From assembly GCF_018829635.1 (NCBI RefSeq), contig NZ_JAHKKG010000008.1, positions 248,001 to 312,000 of the forward strand: 64,000 bases of DNA. Reading direction: 5' to 3'. The position numbers were made by a program, and so were the translations under genes. Numbering within the stretch: the stretch's first letter is position 1; every line of letters begins with the position of its first letter. Under the pieces are notes generated by a model that did no database searches, had not been told where the DNA came from, and was given only the letters and a program-made list of their open reading frames with translations. Positions 35,470 through 44,656 of this stretch are shown piece by piece. Origin of the DNA: Paractinoplanes bogorensis. Its GTDB lineage: Bacteria; Actinomycetota; Actinomycetes; Mycobacteriales; Micromonosporaceae.

Positions 35470-35484
35470 GGTGCTCTCCGTCCA

Positions 35485-35529
35485 CACGTTGGTGCCGGAG
35501 ACCAGCGTACGGTCCCCGGCACCAACGTG
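35485..35529. repeat. 14-bp perfect inverted repeat
   Basis: CACGTTGGTGCCGG at 35485-35498 and its exact complement at 35516-35529, with a 17-base loop, between the stop of the minus-strand gene at 35536 and the phosphotransferase start. It could be a terminator for the upstream gene or an attenuator for the kinase gene. Confidence 0.6.
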
Positions 35530-35535
35530 GGCGGA

Positions 35536-36010
35536 TCAGCGGGTCGGGCTGTCGGTGCATCCGGCGTGGCATTGAGTGCACTTGCTGCTGCAGTCGGCAG
35601 CCGTCGGCCAAAGGTCCACGTCGAGGGTGAACCCGGCCCTGCGGATCGCGGTCACGGTGTCCGTCAGGGTGGTCGGGATGGTCGGTGGGGTGCCGCCTTG
35701 GTCGGTGGGGTCGTCGTCGGGGACGTGGTGGATGAACCGGCCGGCTACCCGCTGGCAGAACGCGGCGTAGTCGACGGTGTAAAGGATAAAGGTGTGCCAA
35801 CCGATGTCGACGAGTTCGGACGGGCCGAGCGGCTGAGTGGCGATTGCACTGGTGCCGAGGAAGGCGAGGGCCTGATCGAGGATCCGCTGCGGCATGCCAC
35901 CGGCGAGTTCGGGGTGCTCGGCGGTGATCCGGTCAGTCAGGCGATCGAAGAGTTCGGGGTCGATCAGGGTGTGACCGTGGACGAGACCGTCGGCCAGCGC
36001 AGTGGTTCAT
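35536..36010 (-). pseudogene. glycine-rich-domain-like protein with disrupted 5' end
   Basis: From ATG 35895 the frame encodes 119 residues with PSELVDIGWHTFILYTVDYA and FCQRVAGRFIHHVPDDDP, a pattern of small actinobacterial proteins ending in a Cys-rich tail (here CSSKCTQCHAGC). Upstream of that ATG the same frame stays open and homologous-looking (LIDPELFDRLTDRITAEHPE) back to about 36000 without any ATG, GTG or TTG; an ATG at about 36008 is in another frame. A small frameshift has probably separated start and body. If the internal ATG is used, a shortened protein may still be made. Confidence 0.5.
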
Positions 36011-36053
36011 CACATCCGACCCTCGAGACATCGCCACGGTGATGACCGCCTGA

Positions 36054-36353
36054 CGCGAGGCTCTGGGCGTCGCGGACGTGGCGCCGGCCCTGCCTCTCAC
36101 TCCTATGTCGGCGAACGTCGCAGCGCACCTCGCGCTGGCGGTCGCCGACCTGCTCGACCGTGATCGGCCGGAACTGCGCCGGTGCGACGGCGACGGTTGT
36201 GGATGGCTTTTCCTGGACACCACCCGCAACCACAGCCGGCGCTGGTGCGATCCGGCCGATTGCGGCAATCGCGCCCGGGTGCGCGCGTACACCAGGCGGC
36301 AGCAGGCAGCACGTCCGGCGGCAAGCCCGGACAGCCCCCCATCGACCATGTGA
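36054..36353 (+). pseudogene. CGNR zinc-finger protein, C-terminal fragment
   Basis: The frame encodes a complete CGNR zinc finger (CDGDGCGWLFLDTTRNHSRR, then WCDPADCGNRARVRAY), normally the C-terminal third of a roughly 180-residue putative transcription regulator. The N-terminal two thirds are absent: a stop at 36051-36053 closes the frame just upstream. A GTG at 36078 could start a 91-residue product. Confidence 0.6.
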
Positions 36354-36470
36354 GTGATCTCGGAGCGAGCGGCAATCGCGAGGCCCGGCCGCCGCTTCGA
36401 GCGAGTCGGGCCCTGGTGTCCGTCAAAAGACGTACGCGAAGCGCCAGGCGCCGTCCCTAGCGTTCCGGGT

Positions 36471-37262
36471 ATGCGGAAACCTGTCATCTTCATCCATGGC
36501 CTCTGGCTGCACGCGTCGTCGTGGCAGCCGTGGGTCGAGCTGTTCGCCGAGCGGGGCTACGAGCCCGCCGCGCCGGGCTGGCCCGGTGACGCCGGCACCG
36601 TCGAGGAGACCCGGGCCGACCCGGATGCGCTCGCCGGGCACGGCATCGACGACGTCGTCGCGCACTTCGCCGGGATCTTCGAGTCGCTGCCGGTCAAACC
36701 GATCGTGATCGGTCACTCGTTCGGCGGCATGATCGCCCAGAAGCTGCTCGGTCTCGATCTGGCCGATGCCGCCGTGGCCATCGACGCCGCCCAGATCAAG
36801 GGCGTGCTGCCGCTTCCGTTGTCCACGCTGCGCTCGGGCTTCCCGGTTCTCGGCAACCCGGCCAACAGCGGCCGGGCCGTCTCGCTGACGGCCGAGCAGT
36901 TCCGGTACGCCTTCGGCAACGCCATCTCCGAGGCCGAGTCGCAGGAGCTGTACGACCGCTGGTCGATTCCGGCCCCGGGCAAGCCGCTGTTCGAGGCGGC
37001 CGCCGCCAACTTCAACCCGCACTCGCCGGCCAAGGTCGACACCGGTAACGAGTCGCGGGGCCCGCTGCTGCTGATGGCCGGCGGCCGGGATCACACCGTG
37101 CCCGAGGTGGTCGTGCGGGCCACCCTCAAGCAGTACCGCCACTCGCACGCGGTCACCGACATCGTCGACTTCCCGGACAAGGCGCACTCGCTGACCATCG
37201 ACGCCGGCTGGCGCGAGGTCGCCGAGACCGCGCTGACCTGGCTGAAGGAGCAGGGCCGATGA
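36471..37262 (+). CDS. alpha/beta hydrolase (cytosolic)
   Basis: A 263-residue alpha/beta hydrolase. Oxyanion region FIHGLWLHASSW, nucleophile elbow GHSFGG (Ser), acid in GGRDHTV, and catalytic His in DKAHSLT. No signal peptide is present. Its stop overlaps the ATG of a second hydrolase (ATGA), giving a two-gene operon. The substrate is unknown; esterase or lipase-like activity is likely. Confidence 0.85.
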   Translation: MRKPVIFIHGLWLHASSWQPWVELFAERGYEPAAPGWPGDAGTVEETRADPDALAGHGIDDVVAHFAGIFESLPVKPIVIGHSFGGMIAQKLLGLDLADAAVAIDAAQIKGVLPLPLSTLRSGFPVLGNPANSGRAVSLTAEQFRYAFGNAISEAESQELYDRWSIPAPGKPLFEAAAANFNPHSPAKVDTGNESRGPLLLMAGGRDHTVPEVVVRATLKQYRHSHAVTDIVDFPDKAHSLTIDAGWREVAETALTWLKEQGR

Positions 37263-38203
37263 AGAAGTGGGCGCTCGCGGCAGTGCTCGTCCTCGCGGCC
37301 TCGTTGATTCCCGGTGCCGCCGTGGCCCACCCCCGCGGTCCGGAGCGGATCCCGGCCGGCTTCACCGAGCAGAAGGTCCGGGTGGGCTCGGTCGGCATCA
37401 ACTACGTCCGCGGTGGTCATGGCCCGGTGCTGGTGCTGGTCCACGGATACCCGGAGACCTGGTACGAGTGGCACGAGATCATGCCGGCGTTGGCCCGGCA
37501 CTACACGGTCATCGCGCCCGACCTGCGCGGCGCCGGCAAGAGCGACGCCCCGCGCGGCGGGTACGACAAGAAGACGATGGCGGCCGACATCCACGGCCTG
37601 CTCGTGCGGCTGGGCCTGAACTCCGACATCCGGATCGTCGGGCACGACATCGGCACCATGGTCGCGTACGCCTACGCGGCGGCCCATCCCACCGAGGTCC
37701 GCAAACTGGTGCTCAGCGAGGCTCCGATCCCCGACGACGAGATCTACTCGTTTCCGGCACTGACCGCCAACGGCCCCGGCCCCTGGCAGTTCGGCTTCTT
37801 CCTGCTGCGCAACGGCCTGCCCGAGCAGACCGTCGACGGCCGTGAGGAGCAGTGGGTGCAGGGCTTCACCGACCATCTCGAGGTGGTCAAGGACGGTGTC
37901 GGCCCGGACGACGTCAAGGTCTTCGCCAAGTATCTGAAGGACGACGCCCACCTGCGGGCCAGCTTCGAATGGTTCCGGGCCTTCCCGACCGACATCGCCG
38001 ACAACAAGGTCTACCAGCAGACCAAGCTGACGATGCCGGTGCTGGCCTTCGGCGCCGACCACAGCCTGCAGCGGTTCTCCGAGACCCAGGTTCCGAAGTA
38101 CGCCACCGACAGTTCGTTCGCCGAGATCGCGAACTCCGGGCACTGGATCTACGAGGAGCACCCGGAGGAGATGACCCGGCGGCTGCTCACGTTTTTGAAG
38201 TAG
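37259..38203 (+). CDS. secreted alpha/beta hydrolase, epoxide-hydrolase-like
   Basis: A 314-residue protein with a signal peptide (MKKWALAAVLVLAASLIPGA, cleavage near AVA-H at residue 23). The elbow reads GHDIGT with Asp as nucleophile, and the HGYPETWYEW oxyanion motif and the final GHWIYEE histidine match epoxide hydrolases and haloalkane dehalogenases. Export is unusual for that group. Translationally coupled to the preceding hydrolase; convergent with the LuxR gene, the 3' ends overlapping by 17 bases. Confidence 0.85.
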   Translation: MKKWALAAVLVLAASLIPGAAVAHPRGPERIPAGFTEQKVRVGSVGINYVRGGHGPVLVLVHGYPETWYEWHEIMPALARHYTVIAPDLRGAGKSDAPRGGYDKKTMAADIHGLLVRLGLNSDIRIVGHDIGTMVAYAYAAAHPTEVRKLVLSEAPIPDDEIYSFPALTANGPGPWQFGFFLLRNGLPEQTVDGREEQWVQGFTDHLEVVKDGVGPDDVKVFAKYLKDDAHLRASFEWFRAFPTDIADNKVYQQTKLTMPVLAFGADHSLQRFSETQVPKYATDSSFAEIANSGHWIYEEHPEEMTRRLLTFLK

Positions 38204-40877
38204 CCAGGGCCTCGGCCAGACCGGCCCGCGACCGCACCCCGACCTTCGGATAGATGCGGTAGAGATGAGTGCTGACCGTCCGCGGAGAGACATAGAGCTG
38301 CCGGGCGATCTCCTGGTTGCTCAGTCCGCGGGCGGCCAGCTGGGCGATCTGCAACTCCTGGGCGGTCAGTTCCCCCGTACGGTCCTCGCCGCGGTTGACG
38401 GTTTCACCGGTGGCCCGCAGCTCGCGGCGGGCCCGTTCGGCCCACGGGGCGACGCCCAGGGCGGTCAGCGTCTCCCACGCCGCCCGCAACACCGGCCGCG
38501 CCTCGGTGGGCCGGCGCTGACGCCGCAGCCACTCGCCGAGGGCGAGCTGGATCCGGGCGCGCTCGAACGGCCACCCCGCGAGGTCGGCCTTGAGCGCCGC
38601 ACGGAAGTCGCGTTCCGGGTCGTCGGCCAGCAACGCCTCCGCGTAACTGAGATGCACGGTCAGCACCGGCCACGGCGCGGAGGCGGCCAGGGCGCGGCAT
38701 TCCTGCACGATCAGATCCAGCTCCGGCAGGCGTTCGGCCAGGTGGCCCGCCTCGGCGAGGTGGGCCAGAGCAACCAATCGGACGTACGGATGGTGGGCCT
38801 CGTCCTGCGGGTCGAAGATCCGGCGCAATTGCTCGAACGCGTCCAGGGGCCGGCCGTCCGCGAGGAGCGCGACCCCCCGGACCATCGTGATCACCGACCG
38901 GAACGGGTGCCGGCCGCCGGAGTGCAACGCCTGCCCGGCCTGATCGGCGTGACCGGTCGCGGCCGTGGTGTCGCCACGCAACGCCTCGGCCAGACCGAGG
39001 CAGAGCTTCGCACTGATCGCCCCGACGAAGTCCCTGACCTCGAGCGAGAGTCGTTCGGCCTCCTCGCCCGCGACCACGGCCAGCCGCACCTCGCCGGAGT
39101 GCGCCGCGATCCACGCCTGCGACTTCAACGCGAACAGCAGCGTGTTGAAGTGGCCGCTGAACCGTGCGCCGGCGACGGCGTCGGCCAGCAGCAGGGCGGC
39201 CGAGGGGTGGTCCCCGATCGCGGTCGCGGCCTCGCCCAGCTCGAACAGCCGATCGGGATGGCTGGGTGGCGCCGCCACCTTCGCGGCCAGCCGTTCCACG
39301 AGCTGCGCGGCCCGCTCGGTCGGCGCGTTGTGCGCGAGCACCCGGATCAGGCGCGGGTCGTCGGCCGGGATGGTCAGCCGGTCGATCAGGGCGAGGATGT
39401 CGGCCCGTCGCTCCGGGGGCGGCGGATCCCACCAGTTGCGCAGAGCGAACAGGGTGAGGGCGTCCAGGGCGAGCTCGTCGTCGCCGTTGTCGATGATCCG
39501 CTCGACCGCGTCGAACAGCCGGGCGTGCCGGGTCTTGCCGGACCAGCCCTCACCGAGGACGGCCTCGCGCATCCACAGGAACCGCACCTGCTGGCTCGCG
39601 TCCAGCTCGAGTCCGGCGATCGTGCGGAGCAGGCTTTCGCTGAGCGGCCGGTCACCGCGCCGCATGGCCGTGGTAGCGGCCCACATCAACCGGTCCGCCC
39701 GCGCCTGCGGGTCCTCGGTCAGTTCGGCGGCGCGCTGCCAGGCAACGACGGCGGTGTCGAGGGCGCCACCGCGACCGGCTCGTCCGGCCAGCTCGGCCAT
39801 CCGCCGGCCCAGCTCCTCGTCACCGCCCAGAGCGGCCGCGGCGAGATGCCACGTGGTCCGGTCGCCGTCAGCGGGCAGGACGCGCGCCAGGGCGGCGTGC
39901 GCGGCGAGGCGTTCGGCCACGGTCGCCGCCTGCCGCACCGCCGAGCGGATCAACGGGTGCCGGAACTGCACGCTCACCCCGTCACTGGTGAGCAGGCCCG
40001 CGGCCAGCGCGGGCAGCAACGTGTCCAGCGTGGCCGGGCGCGCGGCCGCCAGCACCTCGTCGAGCTGATCCTCGTCGTCGACCGCCACCACCAGCAGCAG
40101 CGACCGGGTGAGCGCGGGCAGACCAGCCACCACCGTCGCGTACGTGCGCTCGAGCCGCTCGGTCAGCGGCAACGACTCGGGCAGCGCGTGCTGGTCCAGC
40201 CGACCGGCCGTGGCCGACAGCTCGATCAGGCCCAGCGGGTTCCCATCGGCCTCCGCGATCACCCGGCGGCGCACGGCCGGCGGCAGGTCGGCGGCGACCC
40301 GGTCGAGCAGCGACCCGGCCACGTCCTCCGGCAGCGGGCCCACCGTGAGCTCGGGCAGCCCGGACCCGGCCAACCGGGCCGCGGCTTCCTCACCCTCCCG
40401 AACCGCCACCAGCAGGAACAGCGGCTCATCGGCGAGCCGGCGCCCGAGGAAGGCCAGTGCCTGCCAGCTCTGCCGGTCGATCCACTGAGCGTCGTCCACG
40501 ATCAGGCCGATCGGCCGGTCCGAGGCGGCCGAGCTCAGCAACTCCAGCGCCGAGATCCCCACGGCGTGCGGCTCACCGTCGGTGATCGGGTCTGCTCCCA
40601 GGGGCGCCAGCAGTTGCCGGAGCGCCGCGAACGGAAGGCGCGTCTCGGCCTGCACGCCGGTCACCGACAGGACGCGGATCTCTCGCTCGTGCGCGAGCTC
40701 CCGGGCCGTACGGAGCAAGGCGCTCTTGCCCATGCCCGCCGCCCCGCGGAGGACGAGGGCGTCGCCCGCGGGCGCGGACACCCGGGTCAGCACCGACGTG
40801 ATCCGGCCCCGTTCCTCGTCCCGCCCGACCAGCAGTTCTTCCAAGATCTTCACCACCCGGGGGCCAGCCTCGCACAT
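38187..40877 (-). CDS. LuxR-family regulator with AAA ATPase and helical repeats (LAL type)
   Basis: An 896-residue large ATP-binding LuxR regulator. The N-terminal STAND/AAA part has Walker A GAAGMGKSALL (about residues 45-55) and Walker B LIVDDAQWIDR. A long TPR-like helical middle follows, and a C-terminal LuxR helix-turn-helix (LTAQELQIAQLAARGLSNQE, then PRTVSTHLYRIY). Such proteins activate catabolic or secondary-metabolism genes upon ligand binding. It faces the two hydrolase genes, which may be its targets. GTG codons about 27 bases into the gene are alternative starts. Confidence 0.9.
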   Translation of the reverse strand: MCEAGPRVVKILEELLVGRDEERGRITSVLTRVSAPAGDALVLRGAAGMGKSALLRTARELAHEREIRVLSVTGVQAETRLPFAALRQLLAPLGADPITDGEPHAVGISALELLSSAASDRPIGLIVDDAQWIDRQSWQALAFLGRRLADEPLFLLVAVREGEEAAARLAGSGLPELTVGPLPEDVAGSLLDRVAADLPPAVRRRVIAEADGNPLGLIELSATAGRLDQHALPESLPLTERLERTYATVVAGLPALTRSLLLVVAVDDEDQLDEVLAAARPATLDTLLPALAAGLLTSDGVSVQFRHPLIRSAVRQAATVAERLAAHAALARVLPADGDRTTWHLAAAALGGDEELGRRMAELAGRAGRGGALDTAVVAWQRAAELTEDPQARADRLMWAATTAMRRGDRPLSESLLRTIAGLELDASQQVRFLWMREAVLGEGWSGKTRHARLFDAVERIIDNGDDELALDALTLFALRNWWDPPPPERRADILALIDRLTIPADDPRLIRVLAHNAPTERAAQLVERLAAKVAAPPSHPDRLFELGEAATAIGDHPSAALLLADAVAGARFSGHFNTLLFALKSQAWIAAHSGEVRLAVVAGEEAERLSLEVRDFVGAISAKLCLGLAEALRGDTTAATGHADQAGQALHSGGRHPFRSVITMVRGVALLADGRPLDAFEQLRRIFDPQDEAHHPYVRLVALAHLAEAGHLAERLPELDLIVQECRALAASAPWPVLTVHLSYAEALLADDPERDFRAALKADLAGWPFERARIQLALGEWLRRQRRPTEARPVLRAAWETLTALGVAPWAERARRELRATGETVNRGEDRTGELTAQELQIAQLAARGLSNQEIARQLYVSPRTVSTHLYRIYPKVGVRSRAGLAEALATSKT

Positions 40878-40930
40878 CCGCCGCGGGTGTCGCCCGCCGT
40901 GGGCCGGTGCACGGCCGTAGCGTGCTTGTC

Positions 40931-41434
40931 ATGGATGACATCACCGCGCTGATTCTCGAGGACCACCACCGGTTCCGGGTCGGCTTCGCCCGGCTGGACG
41001 ACGCGCAGACCCCGCAGGAGCTGGAAGCCATCTGGACGCCACTCGCCCTGCATCTCGACATCCACGCCGACGCGGAGGAGGAGATCCTCTATCCGCACCT
41101 GCTGACCGACGCGGGTGGCGACGAGGCCGAGGAGGAGACCGACGACGCGATCCGCGACCACAACAAGATCCGCGACGGCATCGAGGCGGCGGGCAAGCAC
41201 CCGGTCGGCTCGGACGCCTGGTGGAAGGGGGTGTGGCAGGCGCGCACGGAGAACAGCGAGCACCTGGCCGAGGAGGAGGACGAAGTGCTCCCCGACTTCC
41301 GCAAGCACGCCAGCCGGGAACTGCGGCTCGACCTCGGAGCCCGCTGGCTGCGCTTCTTCGCCGAGCACCCGCAGGGCGAAGGCCTGTCGTTCGCCGACAA
41401 GGACCCGGCCAAATACATAGCCGAGAACAGCTAG
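40931..41434 (+). CDS. hemerythrin-like HHE domain protein
   Basis: A 167-residue four-helix protein with the HHE pattern: HH in LEDHHRFRVGF, H and E in HLDIHADAEEEILYPHL, DHNKIRDGI, and EHLAEEEDEVLPDF. These residues would bind a non-haem diiron centre used in oxygen or nitric oxide sensing, or in stress repair. The gene is monocistronic. Confidence 0.88.
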   Translation: MDDITALILEDHHRFRVGFARLDDAQTPQELEAIWTPLALHLDIHADAEEEILYPHLLTDAGGDEAEEETDDAIRDHNKIRDGIEAAGKHPVGSDAWWKGVWQARTENSEHLAEEEDEVLPDFRKHASRELRLDLGARWLRFFAEHPQGEGLSFADKDPAKYIAENS

Positions 41435-41861
41435 GCGGCTTTACGCATGGCGTACGCGTGCGCTTCCAGTCCGGAGATTGTCGGCTGGATCGGACCGGTC
41501 GGCTCACGCTTTGTTTCGTCGTGGCGGCGCTCTCTATGACAGCGGCCGCTCGGTTCAGGGAGCCGGTCCTCGCGGACGTCGGGGTGCGGATCGGTTGGTG
41601 GCGTCTGCCTGATGGGCGAGGTCGATCGGCTGATCGTCTTCGGGCAGCCGGACAGGAACCGCATCCTGCCAGCCGACGTCCGGTGAACTGGCTATTGCGG
41701 GAGGCGACCTAAACGGTGATCGGAGAAGCTTCGAGATCGGTTGAGAGTTCGCCAAACCTCGTGACCGTTCCAACGTCGTGAATCTTGACCGCCGCTGTTG
41801 TACGGCGGAGTTGTCCTATCGGACCCTGCTGCGGTGCCGTCAGATGAGGTATGAAGCCGAT
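41435..41861. other. intergenic, no supported gene
   Basis: About 430 bases before the VMAP-type cluster. Coding bias is poor in all frames. The last 150 bases are less GC-rich than the surroundings (for example ATCGGAGAAGCTTCGAGATC near 41719) and probably hold the promoter of the downstream operon. Confidence 0.5.
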
Positions 41862-42200
41862 ATGGACGGTTCGGAAAGGCTGGCCGGAGGCGGCCTGCTG
41901 CGTGGGGACCTGTTGCTCGCCGATGCGCTCGAAAGCCTGCGTGACCAGCTACGCGAGGCGGTCGAGCGGGCTCAGGGAGCGGATCTGTCGTTTGCCTGCG
42001 AGAGCGTCGAGGTGCAGTTGCAGGTCGTCGTGACCGCCACTCGTAAGGGTGAGGCCAAGGCGGGATTGTGGAGTGTGGTCACCGTCGGCGCGGGTGTCGA
42101 CAACGCGACCGCTGCGACCCACCTCGTCAAGCTCGTCCTCAAGCCTGAGGTCAACGGCGACGGTGTCCAACGCAAACTCAAGCTGAGCGACGAGAGCTGA
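41862..42200 (+). CDS. trypco2 (trypsin co-occurring domain 2) protein
   Basis: A 112-residue protein with LLLADALESLRDQLREAVER at its N-terminus, a strand FACESVEVQLQVVVTA and a closing VKLVLKPEV region. This is the layout of trypco2 proteins, small constant components found beside trypsin-like proteases in actinobacterial NTP-dependent conflict gene strings. The role is unproven; recruiting or gating the protease is inferred. It lies 14 bases before the protease gene and is the first gene of the cluster. Confidence 0.75.
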   Translation: MDGSERLAGGGLLRGDLLLADALESLRDQLREAVERAQGADLSFACESVEVQLQVVVTATRKGEAKAGLWSVVTVGAGVDNATAATHLVKLVLKPEVNGDGVQRKLKLSDES

Positions 42201-42214
42201 GCGTCGAGCGCCGG

Positions 42215-44644
42215 ATGATCCCCGATGTCCACACCCGTGTCGTCGAGGTGCTGCGCGCACCCGGCGGCCGTGGTACGGGCTATGCCGTCACCGCCGATCT
42301 GGTGCTGACGGCCGCGCACGTCGTCGCGGACGAGACCGGCGTCCGAGTCTTGAGCCGTGGTGGGGAACTGCCGGGTACGGTCATCTGGCGGCATCCGGGG
42401 CTCGACGCGGCCCTCGTCCGGGTGCCGGGCCGGCCCTGGCACGGTATCGACACCAGTTGGGGCACGCTGTCGGGTGTGCAGCCCGTGCGGTGCACCGCGA
42501 TCGGCTATCCGCAGGTGCAGCGCTCGGAGGACGGCACGCTCGCCGAGGAACAGCTCGACGGGTTCATCATGCCTGCGACCGGGCACCGGAGCGGCCGCTA
42601 CGCGATCAACGTCGTCAGTGCCCTGCCGTACGAGGTGCGGCTCGACCGGTCACCGTGGTCGGGCATGTCCGGCGCGGCCGTTCTCAGCTCCGACGGCCGT
42701 CATGTGCTAGGTCTGCTCACTGACGACCCGACCGGCTTCGAGCCGTCTCGCCTGGAGGCCGTCCCGGCCGACGGCCTGCTCGGCGAGGCGGGCTTCGTCG
42801 ATCTGATCCGGACCGAACTGGCCCGGCCGTTGACAGTCACGGACGTGTCGGCGAGCGAGAGCCGGCCCTGGCCCGGCGCCGAGGCGCGTGGGTCGTCGTG
42901 GGCCTGGCTGGCCTGCCTGGAGTCCGGCGACGGCAAGCCGCTGGGCCTCGGGTTCCTAGTCGACGCGACCCATGTGGTCACCCGCGCGCAGGCGATCGAG
43001 GGCCACAGCCTGGTCCGGGTGACGTTCCCGCATGCCGCCGTGGCGGTGTCGATCGAGGCCGGCGTCGACTTCCGGGGCCCGTGGAACGATGAACGGTCGG
43101 ACGGGGATGTCGCGGTGGTACGTCTCGCCGTGCCCGTCCCGATCGTGCCCGCGGTGCTGGCCAGTCCGACGGAGCTGCGGGACCGCCGTCTCGGCGCCGT
43201 CACCGGCGAACTGCTCGTGCACGGATTTCCGCACGGCCCAGGCCAGGCCGGCGTCGACATTCGGGTGTGCGCGCCGTACGACGTGCCGGGCCGCACCGAA
43301 CGGGTGACCCTCGAGCCCCTCGGCTCACGCCCGGTCCCGATGGCCGAGGGCTTCGGGGGGTCGGCGGTGACCTTGGCCGACAGCGGGGCCGTCGTCGGGA
43401 TGCTGGTGGGCGGGATGCCCGTCACCGGTGGTGGGTTCATGCTGCCCCTGGACGTCCTCCGGTCCTACTGGAGCCCGCTGGCCGACCTGCTGCCGCTCGG
43501 CACCCTTGCCCGGGAAGCCGCGCAGGATCTCCGGCGGGTGCTCGACCGCGTCCGGGTCGACGCCTCGCCGTACGCGATCTACCACAGCAGCCTTCCGTCC
43601 GGCATCGGACCGGTGCCGCCGCCACTACCGACCCTGTGGGAGGCGGCCCGTTTCGTCGCCGAGGAGCTGATCGCGCCCAGCGGCGATCCGGCCGGTGGCC
43701 CGCTGGCCCGTTTCTGTCTCGCCCTACTGCGCCGCACCGACTCGGCCCGCTGGCACGGCGAATTGCGCAGCTGGCTCAAGACCCATCTGTCGGTGGACGA
43801 CGACGCCGGTCCGGCGGCCGCCACGGCCCGGCCGGGCACCGGGTCCGTCGTCGTCCGGGTCACGCCGAGCGCCGATGACAGCCAGGTCTCGCTGACGGTC
43901 ACCTCCTCAGGCGATCACGGTGGTCACGTGCTGCTCTCGGGCCGGCGACCGGTCGGCGCGGTCCGGTTCGACGTCGAGCAGGTGCTGCCTGAGGCACTCG
44001 AGCGGATCCCGGAGCGCGTTGCCCCGGAGGACGTCCTGATCCGGTTCGAGCTTCCGTTGTCGTGGCTGGGCAAGCCGGTGGACGAGTGGCGTGCCGGGGA
44101 CCGGGACGCGATGCCGATCGGCTTGACCTATCCAGTCGTCGTCCAGGACCTCGGCTTGGCCGGCGTGGCGGCCGACCGATCCCGGCTGGTCCGTCGGCGT
44201 TGGCAGCTCCTCGGCGGGCAGACGACCTCGGAGATCCGGGCGACCCGCTGCGCCGATAGCCGTGATCGCCGCGGCCTCGCTGCCTGGCTGACCGGCGACC
44301 CGCGCAGCATCCTGACCCTTCCCACACCGCCGCGGAACCCCGAGTCGGACAAAGCGGTACGCGCTGCGCTCAGCGTCGGTCTGCCGGTCATCCTGTGGCC
44401 GCGAACCAAATGCGCCGACGAGCACGGTGGCGACGCGGGCTGCGATGGTGCCCGGTTCGTCGAGACACTCCGGCGGGCACTGGGGCCGACCGCGCCCCGG
44501 AACCTGCCCGATCGCGTCCGCGAGCTACGTGTTGCGGCCGTGTCCGCCCGTGACGAACTGGCCCGGTGCCGGTCGGTGACCCTGTTCTGGCACGACCCCG
44601 ACACGAGACCGCACGAGGCCGGCCGGCTCGAGCTGGCCCAGTAG
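42215..44644 (+). CDS. tandem trypsin-like protease with VMAP-C-like C-terminal region
   Basis: A 809-residue cytosolic protein. Residues 1-200 are a trypsin-fold serine protease with an intact triad: His35 (TAAHVV), Asp64 (LDAALVRV), Ser152 (GMSGAAVL). Residues about 225-420 are a second trypsin fold whose triad is lost: Gln259 replaces His (TRAQAI), Asp298 remains (DVAVVRL), Gly381 replaces Ser (GFGGSAV). A helical linker (about 430-530) leads to a C-terminal domain with LPLSWLGKPVDEWRAG, GLTYPVVVQDL and GLPVILWPR, like the VMAP-C domain of vWA-MoxR-associated systems. It is the likely effector of the cluster. There is no signal peptide. Confidence 0.85.
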   Translation: MIPDVHTRVVEVLRAPGGRGTGYAVTADLVLTAAHVVADETGVRVLSRGGELPGTVIWRHPGLDAALVRVPGRPWHGIDTSWGTLSGVQPVRCTAIGYPQVQRSEDGTLAEEQLDGFIMPATGHRSGRYAINVVSALPYEVRLDRSPWSGMSGAAVLSSDGRHVLGLLTDDPTGFEPSRLEAVPADGLLGEAGFVDLIRTELARPLTVTDVSASESRPWPGAEARGSSWAWLACLESGDGKPLGLGFLVDATHVVTRAQAIEGHSLVRVTFPHAAVAVSIEAGVDFRGPWNDERSDGDVAVVRLAVPVPIVPAVLASPTELRDRRLGAVTGELLVHGFPHGPGQAGVDIRVCAPYDVPGRTERVTLEPLGSRPVPMAEGFGGSAVTLADSGAVVGMLVGGMPVTGGGFMLPLDVLRSYWSPLADLLPLGTLAREAAQDLRRVLDRVRVDASPYAIYHSSLPSGIGPVPPPLPTLWEAARFVAEELIAPSGDPAGGPLARFCLALLRRTDSARWHGELRSWLKTHLSVDDDAGPAAATARPGTGSVVVRVTPSADDSQVSLTVTSSGDHGGHVLLSGRRPVGAVRFDVEQVLPEALERIPERVAPEDVLIRFELPLSWLGKPVDEWRAGDRDAMPIGLTYPVVVQDLGLAGVAADRSRLVRRRWQLLGGQTTSEIRATRCADSRDRRGLAAWLTGDPRSILTLPTPPRNPESDKAVRAALSVGLPVILWPRTKCADEHGGDAGCDGARFVETLRRALGPTAPRNLPDRVRELRVAAVSARDELARCRSVTLFWHDPDTRPHEAGRLELAQ

Positions 44645-44656
44645 CGAGGGATACCG

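Noticed and set aside
38265..40952. Open frame of about 895 codons on the plus strand
   Set aside because: It mirrors the LuxR (LAL) gene on the opposite strand. In GC-rich codon usage the antisense frame stays open; it shows no motifs, while the minus strand has Walker and HTH signatures.
41431..41664. 78-codon minus-strand frame next to the hemerythrin gene
   Set aside because: Pro/Arg/Thr-rich translation, no start signal and poor codon bias; only the last residues look protein-like.
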